Shown piece by piece: positions 14,901-22,197 of a stretch of 22,404 bases of DNA. Each line of letters begins with the position of its first letter. The first letter of the stretch is position 1. Origin of the DNA: an uncultured Clostridia bacterium (GTDB lineage Bacteria > Bacillota > Clostridia > Oscillospirales > Oscillospiraceae). The position numbers and the translations under genes are program-made. A model generated the notes under the pieces. It ran no database searches. It was given only the letters and a program-made list of their open reading frames with translations, and had not been told where the DNA came from. The stretch is taken from NCBI GenBank assembly GCA_945867445.1, contig CAMBID010000001.1, positions 1 to 22,404 of the forward strand. The letters are read 5' to 3'.

Positions 14901-16167
14901 CCACGGTCTCGGCGCTGTGGCTCTGGGGATCACCGCAGATGCACTTGAGGACCGCCACATCGCCCTTGAGGAACTCATCCTCTTCAATAGTGCCGTTGCC
15001 GTTGGTGTCGGTGGCGTAAGCCTCGGCCACCCACTTGCAGAAGTAACGGTCAGCCTTGGCCTGGAGGGTGTTATTCTGACCCAGCTCCAGGGTCTTATAC
15101 TCCGGCGTCTTGCTGCCGTCCACCACATACATGGTGCCGCCGAAGCCGTCGGTATTGCCGTAGGTATAGAGCACGATGTCGCCGGTATCCCACTCGTACT
15201 CAATGTTCTGCGCGCCGTACTGGGTGTTGCCGGTGTAGACATAGAGGGTCCTGGCGGCTGTCAGGGCCTCGCCCTCACCGATTTCCCGCGCCAGGCCGCG
15301 CTTGCCGTTGAAGGGGGTGTTCCAGGTGTTGTCCTCCTCCTGCCAGAGGTCAGAGAGCTTATAGAACTGCAGGACATTGTACATATTGTCATAGCGGTTT
15401 TCAAACTTGCCGCCGCCGTACACGCCGTAAGCCGCGATCAGGTAGATTTCATCGTCCCCGCCGCCAGGCCACTTGCCCATGGTCACGCCGTCAATGCCGG
15501 AGCAGGCGAAGCGGTGGCCGTTATTCTCCTCGTTGGTGGCGTCACCGTAGGCGTCCTGACCGATGAAGACCTCGGTATCCAGGGAGTCCCGGAAGTCCAT
15601 GGTAGGCTCGGAGAGCAGCACGCCGGTGACAACCTTCTGGTCCGCCGGCATATTGTTAACATCCATGCCGACTTCCGTCATCTCGTTGGCGTCAAAAATG
15701 GCCAGGAAGAACTTCTTGCCGGGAGACTTGTACTCCAGAGAGCCGTAGATATGACCATCGTAGTAGTCGATGCAGCCCAGGTGGGCACCGCCCTCCACAC
15801 CGAAGGAGCCGGGCCCGAAGTTTACCACGGAAGCCACCAGCTTACCGGTCTTGATGTCGATCTTAGCCAATGCCGTGGTGTAGGAGAAGTACATATACTC
15901 CAGCTTCTCATCCACGCAGATGCCTTGCAGGTGGGATGTGCCGCCGCACAGGCCATACTCGGTGGTATTCACATCGTCCAGGTGGTTATCCAAAGCGATC
16001 TGTACCACGGAGGTGCCGGCGCCCGCCAAAAGGGCGTTGGCCTCCGTCTCCGTCAAGGTTCCCGTCAACGGGTCGGTTGTTTCTGTGGCACCCGCCGTGA
16101 CCAGCAAGCTGGGCAGCATACAAAGCACCATCAGAAGAGCCAGGAGTCTCTTTGTAATTCCTTTCAT
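11917..16167 (-). CDS. Large secreted SLH protein with LamG-like and FIVAR-like domains (1416 aa)
   Basis: A signal peptide (MKGITKRLLALLMVLCMLPS, cleavage near AGA-TET, about 27) precedes a domain of about 460 residues rich in beta strands. That domain has recurrent aromatic-Gly motifs and a canonical EF-hand-type calcium loop, DTNGNGTIEEDE at 387-398. I do not recognise its function; it may be a propeller. Two concanavalin/LamG-like domains follow (about 505-760 and 860-1095), then helical FIVAR-like repeats (about 1105-1222), a (PT)n linker (1226-1238) and three SLH modules (about 1241-1293, 1303-1354, 1363-1414). SLH modules hold proteins to the secondary wall polymer. The ATG at 16167 is chosen over 16323 because AAAGGAG lies 7 nt upstream and the signal peptide starts there. 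The last 185 residues are identical to those of the next SLH protein upstream. Confidence 0.92.
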   Translation of the reverse strand: MKGITKRLLALLMVLCMLPSLLVTAGATETTDPLTGTLTETEANALLAGAGTSVVQIALDNHLDDVNTTEYGLCGGTSHLQGICVDEKLEYMYFSYTTALAKIDIKTGKLVASVVNFGPGSFGVEGGAHLGCIDYYDGHIYGSLEYKSPGKKFFLAIFDANEMTEVGMDVNNMPADQKVVTGVLLSEPTMDFRDSLDTEVFIGQDAYGDATNEENNGHRFACSGIDGVTMGKWPGGGDDEIYLIAAYGVYGGGKFENRYDNMYNVLQFYKLSDLWQEEDNTWNTPFNGKRGLAREIGEGEALTAARTLYVYTGNTQYGAQNIEYEWDTGDIVLYTYGNTDGFGGTMYVVDGSKTPEYKTLELGQNNTLQAKADRYFCKWVAEAYATDTNGNGTIEEDEFLKGDVAVLKCICGDPQSHSAETVGEAEWGSTGVKKADQPICSTSHPASATTGIAWIGGDPQDDSVDYFYVANGAYTTGLYKRTVNSKGVSFKQLKWLAEEELTAKPVMQWTMDAADLTEDGKITNAVNAETYGGYCANVAVGEGVDGKMGGSLYFDGRADALDYSRAWMSENGVAALQEMVNKTGEITISYWYKPQYNGSDNFTSNWAPILGIYSSNDWSQGPGRFMLVTEDRGGLTMCMNNFDNKMDWPVDIRSATSSGASSANDWHHIVMTVDLNTTDPTTGLAGGTSLYRRFYIDGIEVKQERALYPENKDTVLTGMTDFEIGGAPFKCWSDTNIRGRFSGWIDDVQIYDTAVTAKQAAYLLQHQPTTSDKEYVVPQNSVAERETAYVFDKAAPADLTISCTADVTAVSGVTEGCYRVDGKDVVLSSDFLMTRQPGALTITINGEVVKVNVLNSAYGYPVAYYKMDAIADGKTADASGNGLDAQVINGVTAQDGQGFFFDGYAETVVQRVQLADSDLLDKAFADKATISFWFKSPRIVGNITNLVGLYGEDAQPALAAQFRSSGGERQGNDQSVKVSAQTLSAASRGWNNNVVEGTGITVNGDWHQMTVSYDGEKAYVYLDGQLTASGAALADNLKSADSLVLGGPVNIGYVTPGSNKSQTYQTNFYGNLDEVLLYNATLTAEQVKAIYDAGRTGITLPVDTTGLTCLVTRAEALGEATLADALTAAKAVLTKQDATAQEVIEASDGLLLALNSLTDKTALRTAVEKAEAMTQGNYTDETWNAMGEALADAKAVLNDFQATQAQVDAAKAALDAAVAGLKENSTPTPTPTPTPTPSEPEFPFTDVAEDSIFRDAIAWAVEKGITTGKTETAFDPNGICTRGQVVTFLWRMAGSPEPKTTEMPFTDVAAGSYCEKAVLWAVENGITKGVTETSFQPNAAVKRGEAVTFLWRMAGTSEVENAMPFTDVAAGSYCEKAVLWAVESGVTKGVTETSFQPGTAVNRAQLVAFLYRYQQI

Positions 16168-16393
16168 TGATGTTCTCCTTTCCTGTTTCCGCGTTTTTCG
16201 TCTCTTTTTCGGTTCCTTCGCTGAGGATCTCCCGCCCTGCGGGAGGACCGACACTGACCTTATTCTGGAACTCTTGTGTAAAAAAAGAAAGGCACCTTCT
16301 GCAAAGTCTCCGTCTGTTTGCATGGACGCACCCCCAGTGACTCTCCTCCTTCCCTCCGGCGGAGCCGCAGGGAAGCACCCTCCGTCCAGAATG
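16168..16393 (-). promoter_or_regulatory. Long structured 5' leader of the 1416-residue SLH gene
   Basis: This gene-free stretch, together with the end of repeat copy 2, makes a leader of about 265 nt from the promoter at 16440-16469. Two hairpins are seen: CTCCCGC/GCGGGAG at 16229-16245 (loop CCT) and CTTCCCT/AGGGAAG at 16349-16375 with an inner GGC/GCC pairing. The last part (AAAGGAGAACATCA) contains the ribosome binding site and resembles the leader of the other SLH gene. Long structured leaders that stabilise mRNA are known for S-layer genes. No riboswitch class was recognised. Confidence 0.45.
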
Positions 16394-16439
16394 TTCCCCT
16401 CTTGTACCGGCCTTGTGACATCTTTACAATATATAACTC

Positions 16440-16469
16440 AATATAGTCTCTTTGCCCCGGTCTTGTCAA
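16440..16469 (-). promoter_or_regulatory. Promoter of the 1416-residue SLH gene (inside repeat copy 2)
   Basis: TTGACA (16464-16469), an 18-bp spacer and TATATT (16440-16445) on the minus strand are identical to the importer promoter in copy 1. It predicts a leader of about 265 nt before the ATG at 16167. Confidence 0.72.
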
Positions 16470-16523
16470 CACTTTGCGTGCAAAACGATAATCGCTCACA
16501 AACGCTCACAGGGTCCGGGAAAG

Positions 16524-16552
16524 GCGGCGGAGGGGGAGGCCCCCTCCGCCGC
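16524..16552 (-). terminator. Terminator of the 1868-residue SLH gene (repeat copy 2)
   Basis: This is the same perfect 13-bp GCGGCGGAGGGGG stem with AGG loop as in copy 1, located 38 nt after the stop codon of the larger SLH gene. Confidence 0.65.
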
Positions 16553-16590
16553 ATCTGGTCGTTCAGATGTTGGGGAGCCGGAAACCTGCC

Positions 16591-19500
16591 TCAGATCTGC
16601 TGATAGCGATAGAGGAAGGCCACGAGCTGCGCACGGTTCACAGCGGTGCCGGGCTGGAAGCTGGTTTCGGTGACGCCCTTGGTGACGCCGCTCTCCACCG
16701 CCCAGAGGACGGCCTTCTCGCAGTAGGAGCCTGCCGCCACATCGGTGAAGGGCATGGCATTCTCCACCTCGGAAGTCCCGGCCATGCGCCACAGGAAGGT
16801 CACGGCCTCGCCGCGCTTCACGGCGGCGTTGGGCTGGAAGCTGGTCTCAGTGACGCCCTTGGTGATGCCGTTCTCCACCGCCCAGAGGACGGCCTTCTCA
16901 CAGTAGGAGCCTGCCGCCACATCGGTGAAGGGCATCTCCGTGGTCTTGGGCTCGGGAGAACCCGCCATGCGCCACAGGAAGGTCACGACCTGGCCCCGGG
17001 TGCAGATGCCGTTGGGATCAAAGGCGGTCTCCGTCTTGCCGGTAGTGATGCCCTTTTCCACCGCCCAGGCGATGGCATCCCGGAAGATGGAGTCCTCCGC
17101 CACGTCCGTGAAGGGGAACTCCGGCTCGCTGGGAGTGGGCGTCGGGGGCGGGGTGCTGCCATTGCGGATGAAGGTCGCCACCAGGGTGTGGTCAGCCGCG
17201 ACCTCCGCAAAGGTGTAGCTCCTGACGGTGCCCACGTCCTGGCCGTCCACGGACACGCTGAGGATGCGGTAGCCTGCCGCCGCCTGAATGGCAACGGTGA
17301 TGCTGCCCTGATCCGCCACATAGATGCTACCGCTGGGGGCAACGCTGCCGCCGGTGCCGGCCAGAGCGGTGATGACGTGCTTGCCTGCGGAGTAGGGCTG
17401 GATGTTGATGAGGAAGGCAGCGGTCTTGCCCTCGTAGGTCACGGTGACATACTGGTCGCCCAGCTTGGCGCCGTCGTAGGTCAGCATACCAGAGGTAACA
17501 TCCAGTGTTTTGGTGCTGCCATCGTTATAGGTCACCAGGATCTTGGCGCCAGTGGGATCCACTGTCACGGCCTCGCCATTCTCGTTCTGGATATAGTTCT
17601 GGACGCCGGGCTGTTCCGTGACCTCGATCTTAGCCACCGCACGGGCGGCAGGAGGGAATGCCTGAGAGTAGACATAGTAGCTGCCGCCCTTAAGCTGGTG
17701 TTTGTAGCGGATGGCAATCAGGTCGCCGTCCTGTCCGAAGGCCGTCTTGGCGTCGTTGTCGATGGTGGGATTGCCGACCACCGCAATGATCTCGACCTCG
17801 GTGACAGTATACTCGTTGGGCCCAGAAATTCCCTGCTTGACCCACCACTGGTCCAGGTAATCCGGCAGCGTGACAACGGTGTAGTCCGCCCCCACATAGT
17901 TAGACTTACCCGCCGGGCCCGTTTTATGGTCGGCGATGGTAAGGACCTTGCCGCAGATGGTCCCTGTGCTCTGATCCACCACAGGCAGCAATTCCTTGAT
18001 ATACTTGTCCGTGTAGTGCGGGATATCAGTGGTGAAGCCCTGGTAGCCCTGGACATAGTAGGCATCCATCACAGCCTCGTTGCTGGTGGGCCAGGGATAG
18101 GCCATCTGTCCGAAGTGCTTCATCTCTTCCAAGAACTCGGCGTTGGCAGCACTGTTGGTAATGTCGCCCCATTGTGCGTGCCAGGTGGAGTTCACATCGC
18201 GGTACTGCGTCTCCATGGTATAGGCGCGATTTACATCGGTATACTTGCTCACGGATGCCAAATATTGAGAAGAAATGCCCATCGAATTGGTATAGGCAAC
18301 TACCGACTTGGTAAAGCACATCATATCGCTGCGGTCCCGCAGTCCATATTGATCCATCATCTCAATGGTGCGGTTCAGTGTCTCGATTCGGCCATCCTTG
18401 ATCTCATGATGTAGGCGCAGTTCAGGATACTCGGTATCCACAGCCTCATAGAGATCCCGGAGGCGCTGCATTGGGATGCTCTTGTTGTAGGTAGAGACCA
18501 GGTACTCCAGATCGCCGTACCAAGCACGCTGGGTGATCGGCACACTGTCAGACACACGCTGCTCCGCAGTCAGCGGGCAGTCATCCGCATAGACGAAGTA
18601 ACCCGCGACACTGGCGTTGTGATTAGTGACCAGCTCGCCGTCCGTGGTCATATACATGTCGAACTCCACCGAGGACGCGCCGGACTGCGCCGCGGAAACG
18701 ATGGATTCCACCGAGTTCTCCGGCAGCGTCATCTGGCCTTTCACATGATAGCCCATATCGCCCCGGTGACCCACGACGCTGCCGCCACGGATTAGGATAT
18801 TGCCGCCGTTGGCCGCAAAGAGCTCACCTTCCAGCGTCTCAATGTTGGTCTTGTAACTGGTGGAGAGAATGCCGTTGACGCCGGTAACGATGAGATCATA
18901 AAACTGCCGCTCCGTGTCAGCGTTGGTCTCCACCATCGTGTAAACCAGACTGCCCTGGAGGAAGTTCACATGCTCCTTGGTCACGGCGCTCTCTGGCAAC
19001 AGGACAGTCCGATAGCCCTGGGCGAACACGATGTCATAAACCTGCGCCCAGGTCAATTCGCTGTAGTCGCCGGTATAGGTCACATACTCAAAACTGCGCT
19101 TGGCATTGATGGCATAGTCCCCGCCGACCTTGCTGTCGATCGTGCCGTCACCACCGCTGAAGTCATATTGGATATTGCCGGGACCGCGGACGACTTCTCC
19201 GGTGAAGTCCACCACACCGCGGGCAGTGGGGGCAGCAGCGGTCACGATATCAAGGAGTTCCACATCGTTGGAGATGACCCAAAGGTTACCGACGCTGTAC
19301 TCCTTCGCAAAGGATGCCACTGCGTTGGCCGTATCCTTGTCACCCAGGGCGATGCGCACGCCCACATTGGCCATGGCATGGTTGGCATCGTAGAGTTCCT
19401 GGAAGGCGCCCAGCTGGGTCTCGCCATCATAGGCATTGAGCACACCCTCCTCCGCCTTCACGGTGAAGATCATGGCAGAGGGACGCTTGGCCTCGCCGGA

Positions 19501-22197
19501 AACATTCCGAACAGCTTCCGTCGCAGTCTGCATCACGATGGGAGCGGCGTTCACATCGGTATCTGGCTCATAGAGATCCACCTTGTAGGAATCCACCGGA
19601 TTGAAGATCAGCTTCAAACCGGCAAGCTCGGTCTCCTTAGTCTCCTCCGTAATGGGGCGGACGCTGAGCTTGTGGATATTCATGCTGGTATTGGCGGTAT
19701 TGAAGCCGAACACGCCGTTGAGGTCGGAGGCCAGCAGACCGTTGGCGCCAACAGCAAGCACCTGCACGCCGTCAATCAGCGCATACATCATGCCGTTATA
19801 GACCACGACCTTCAGCTTCAGCTTGTCCGTCACCTTGTAGATATCCCCATTCTGCGTGTAAGTGTCCTTCCACTTCTCACCCATATTCCCAAGCACTGTG
19901 GAGAAGGGGATATTCTGGTGTCCCACGGCCCAGCTCGTATTTTTGGAGGGGTCCTGGAAGCGGACGAACTCCGCGCCGGTGTCAGCCGCCTTCCGCTGGC
20001 CCCAGAAGGCATACTGAAGATGCTCCACAAAGCGGTCCGCGCCGAAGACCATGGTGGACCAGTCGGTAGCGCCAGAGACAAAGCTCAGTTCCGTTTCAAA
20101 CACATAGGCATCACCAGAGCTGTAGACCGGGAAATAGAGATGGGAGACCGGGTTGCCGTTCCGGGTACCCTTGTAGTTGAGCGCCTTGGCCGTGTCATCC
20201 CACTTGACCTCGATGCTGCCGCTGCCGGCATACTTCACCACATCGCTGAGAAGGACATTCTGGGCGTCCGCATCCATCCCGCTCATGTCCAGCGTATACT
20301 CGCAGTCCACATAGAAGGTATGCTGGGCGACCGTCTCGCCGCCGTTCTTCGCACTGTAGGTAAAGGTATAAGCGCCGTTCTTGGCATCCTCCACCTTCAC
20401 AGCAAGGCTTGCCTTCGCCTCGCTCGTCATGCAGCTCTCCGCGTAGGTCTGCAGTCCAGCCAGACTGATATTGCTGCCGAGATCGGCGGTATTGCCCACC
20501 ACGGCCTCCCATGCGCTCTGCGCCAGGTCGGACAGTGCCGCGGCCGAGGGATAGCGCTGGGCGTCCAGCTCCGCGTTGGACCGGATCTCTTCCGCCGTCA
20601 AAACCCGGTCATAGACCCGGATGGCCCGAACCTTGGCGGAGAAGCTGCGATCCGCCACCACATCCACCGCTGCGCCGAAGAGCACCTGGGGCGTGGTGCC
20701 GTCCCAGCTGGCCACGTCGGGAGCCTGGGGGTAGGTTTGTCCAGAGACGCTGACCTGCGTACCATCCTGATACCAGCAGGTTTTGCTGCCGGTCTGAAAG
20801 GTCAGGCTGTTAGTCTTGCCACCGATGGCACCGGTATTGACCTGCGCTCTGGGGTGGGAGACGGAGTTGACCTTGAAGTTGATGGTGTTCTCCCAGCTGT
20901 TCTGGTAGATGACAAAGTTGTCATTCTTGGTGCCTACTTTCTTGCCGGTGGTAATCTGCTTTTCGATCCATTCATCAGAGCCGGTCAGCGTCATCACGTT
21001 GGCGCAGCCGCTGTTGGCCTTCACGTAGTCATCCAGCAGAAATTCCACTGTGAATTCCCCACTGGCAATGGCCTGGCGAACCGCCTCGGGCAGCTTGATG
21101 TAGCCGTTGATATTCAGGCTGTTCTGCCCCCAGGAATTCCCATTGAGACCGATTTCCGCGCCAGAGGCTAGATCCTTCCACACTATGGCACCGTCGTCGT
21201 GGCCGTTTCCGGTGTTGTTGATGGCGTCCAGTCGCAGCACCAGACCGTCAGCTGCATAGCCATCGGCATCCTTGGCGGGCTGGAAATACTGCGCATCCAG
21301 CGCCGCGTTCCGGGCCACCTCGTCGGCCGTCAAAACCCGGTTATAGACCCGGATAGCCCGGACCTTGGCGGAGAAGGGCATCCGGCCCGCCAGGACAGTA
21401 CCGTCCGTGCCGAAGACCACCTGGGGCTTGCGCTCCGTCTGCCAGGTGTTGTTCAGCTTGAAGCCGTCCACGCCCACCTTCTGGTTGGTGTTGGTGGCCA
21501 CGGTGCCGCTGTCGGTGCCGTCGGTATACCAGTGGCTCTCGCCGCCGGACTGGAAGGTCAGGGCGTTGGTGGCGCCGGAGATCTTCCCCTGCTCGATCTT
21601 GCAGTAGTCCATGCTGCCGTTGTTGACCTTGGTCCAGTTGGGACCGTAGCAGGTGCGGAAGCAGAACTTACCAGCGTTGCCGCCGTTGGTCGGATTCTGG
21701 AAGAGCACAAAATTGTCGTTGACGGTTGCCACAGCGCTGCTGTCCCGGATCTCCTGGACCCACGCTGCGTCCCCGGTCAGGTGCATGATGTTGTGAAGCT
21801 TGGCGGCCGTTGTGCCGTCATACCCGTCCATCAGAAACTCGATGGTGAAGGCCTCCCCGCCAATGGCCTGACGGACGGAATCCGGCAGGTAGATGCCGCC
21901 GCCCTTGGTCATATCCAGATAGTAGGATCCGTTAACATCATCCTTGGCCCAGGTAAAGCCGCTGACATCCACCCGCTCCCCCTGTTTGGCCAGGTTGACC
22001 CACTGAGTGGCCTGGCTGTCATGGGTTCCGGTGCCGGTATTATCGTTGGCGTCCAGCTGGAGCACCAGGCCGTCCTGGACATAGCCGGTGTCCGCGGAAG
22101 CGTCCTCCTCTGCCGCGCCTGCCGTGACCGTCAGCATCCCGGCCATCATGCACAGCGCCAGCAAAAGGGCGGTGAGCCGTCGTGTGATTCCTCTCAT
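16591..22197 (-). CDS. Surface glycerophosphodiester phosphodiesterase with LamG-like, Ig-like and SLH domains (1868 aa)
   Basis: After a signal peptide (cleavage near AGA-AEE, about 28) come two related LamG-like domains (about 38-306 and 313-548) and a further lectin-like region (about 630-850). A TIM-barrel-like region without a catalytic histidine follows (about 858-1135), then a GDPD domain (about 1140-1410). The GDPD motifs are complete: HRG at 1144, LPEN at 1158-1161, VEFD (E1178, D1180), H1193 and HEIK at 1264-1267. GDPD enzymes split glycerophosphodiesters to glycerol 3-phosphate and an alcohol, using a metal ion. An Ig-like domain (about 1520-1600), a beta-repeat module (about 1605-1677), a short PT linker and three SLH modules complete the protein. 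The ATG at 22197 has AAAGGAG 7 nt upstream. Teichoic-acid-like polymers or host phosphodiesters are possible substrates, but neither is shown. Confidence 0.92.
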   Translation of the reverse strand: MRGITRRLTALLLALCMMAGMLTVTAGAAEEDASADTGYVQDGLVLQLDANDNTGTGTHDSQATQWVNLAKQGERVDVSGFTWAKDDVNGSYYLDMTKGGGIYLPDSVRQAIGGEAFTIEFLMDGYDGTTAAKLHNIMHLTGDAAWVQEIRDSSAVATVNDNFVLFQNPTNGGNAGKFCFRTCYGPNWTKVNNGSMDYCKIEQGKISGATNALTFQSGGESHWYTDGTDSGTVATNTNQKVGVDGFKLNNTWQTERKPQVVFGTDGTVLAGRMPFSAKVRAIRVYNRVLTADEVARNAALDAQYFQPAKDADGYAADGLVLRLDAINNTGNGHDDGAIVWKDLASGAEIGLNGNSWGQNSLNINGYIKLPEAVRQAIASGEFTVEFLLDDYVKANSGCANVMTLTGSDEWIEKQITTGKKVGTKNDNFVIYQNSWENTINFKVNSVSHPRAQVNTGAIGGKTNSLTFQTGSKTCWYQDGTQVSVSGQTYPQAPDVASWDGTTPQVLFGAAVDVVADRSFSAKVRAIRVYDRVLTAEEIRSNAELDAQRYPSAAALSDLAQSAWEAVVGNTADLGSNISLAGLQTYAESCMTSEAKASLAVKVEDAKNGAYTFTYSAKNGGETVAQHTFYVDCEYTLDMSGMDADAQNVLLSDVVKYAGSGSIEVKWDDTAKALNYKGTRNGNPVSHLYFPVYSSGDAYVFETELSFVSGATDWSTMVFGADRFVEHLQYAFWGQRKAADTGAEFVRFQDPSKNTSWAVGHQNIPFSTVLGNMGEKWKDTYTQNGDIYKVTDKLKLKVVVYNGMMYALIDGVQVLAVGANGLLASDLNGVFGFNTANTSMNIHKLSVRPITEETKETELAGLKLIFNPVDSYKVDLYEPDTDVNAAPIVMQTATEAVRNVSGEAKRPSAMIFTVKAEEGVLNAYDGETQLGAFQELYDANHAMANVGVRIALGDKDTANAVASFAKEYSVGNLWVISNDVELLDIVTAAAPTARGVVDFTGEVVRGPGNIQYDFSGGDGTIDSKVGGDYAINAKRSFEYVTYTGDYSELTWAQVYDIVFAQGYRTVLLPESAVTKEHVNFLQGSLVYTMVETNADTERQFYDLIVTGVNGILSTSYKTNIETLEGELFAANGGNILIRGGSVVGHRGDMGYHVKGQMTLPENSVESIVSAAQSGASSVEFDMYMTTDGELVTNHNASVAGYFVYADDCPLTAEQRVSDSVPITQRAWYGDLEYLVSTYNKSIPMQRLRDLYEAVDTEYPELRLHHEIKDGRIETLNRTIEMMDQYGLRDRSDMMCFTKSVVAYTNSMGISSQYLASVSKYTDVNRAYTMETQYRDVNSTWHAQWGDITNSAANAEFLEEMKHFGQMAYPWPTSNEAVMDAYYVQGYQGFTTDIPHYTDKYIKELLPVVDQSTGTICGKVLTIADHKTGPAGKSNYVGADYTVVTLPDYLDQWWVKQGISGPNEYTVTEVEIIAVVGNPTIDNDAKTAFGQDGDLIAIRYKHQLKGGSYYVYSQAFPPAARAVAKIEVTEQPGVQNYIQNENGEAVTVDPTGAKILVTYNDGSTKTLDVTSGMLTYDGAKLGDQYVTVTYEGKTAAFLINIQPYSAGKHVITALAGTGGSVAPSGSIYVADQGSITVAIQAAAGYRILSVSVDGQDVGTVRSYTFAEVAADHTLVATFIRNGSTPPPTPTPSEPEFPFTDVAEDSIFRDAIAWAVEKGITTGKTETAFDPNGICTRGQVVTFLWRMAGSPEPKTTEMPFTDVAAGSYCEKAVLWAVENGITKGVTETSFQPNAAVKRGEAVTFLWRMAGTSEVENAMPFTDVAAGSYCEKAVLWAVESGVTKGVTETSFQPGTAVNRAQLVAFLYRYQQI
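20594..20644 (-). repeat. Intragenic repeat unit, LamG-like domain 2 end
   Basis: This stretch matches 21326-21376 at 48 of 51 bases and encodes the conserved domain end with AKVRAIRVY-(D/N)-RVLTA. It marks the second of two tandem related domains in the 1868-residue protein. Confidence 0.8.
21326..21376 (-). repeat. Intragenic repeat unit, LamG-like domain 1 end
   Basis: This is the partner of 20594-20644 at a distance of 732 bp. The rest of the two domains is clearly related at protein level (DGLVLxLDA, VRQAI, FTxEFL, NDNFV, LTFQ) but more diverged in DNA, so this end is the best-conserved part of an older internal duplication. Confidence 0.8.

Larger units (their letters stand above)
16394..17147 (-). 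repeat. 754-bp direct repeat, copy 2
   Basis: This is the partner of 11720-12473, in the same orientation. It holds the linker and SLH codons of the 1868-residue gene, its terminator (16524-16552) and the promoter at 16440-16469 that fires into the 1416-residue gene. The sequences beyond both ends differ completely from those beyond copy 1. Upstream of the linker this copy continues into the beta-repeat domain and copy 1 into the FIVAR-like domain. Confidence 0.95.

Noticed and set aside
13147..16170. 1007-codon open frame on the plus strand
   Set aside because: It lies wholly antisense to the 1416-residue SLH gene, starts without a ribosome binding site, and has the His/Gly/Val-rich composition expected of the complement of GC-biased codons. 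It contains no recognisable domain.
11720..17147. The direct repeat as an insertion sequence or transposon
   Set aside because: There is no transposase, no terminal inverted repeat and no target-site duplication. The repeat contents are explained by duplication of gene end, terminator and promoter.
16567..18414. 615-codon and other long open frames on the plus strand opposite the larger SLH gene (also 18970-21171 and 21199-22302)
   Set aside because: These are shadow frames of a well-supported secreted protein with signal peptide, GDPD motifs and SLH modules. The antisense products show no motifs.
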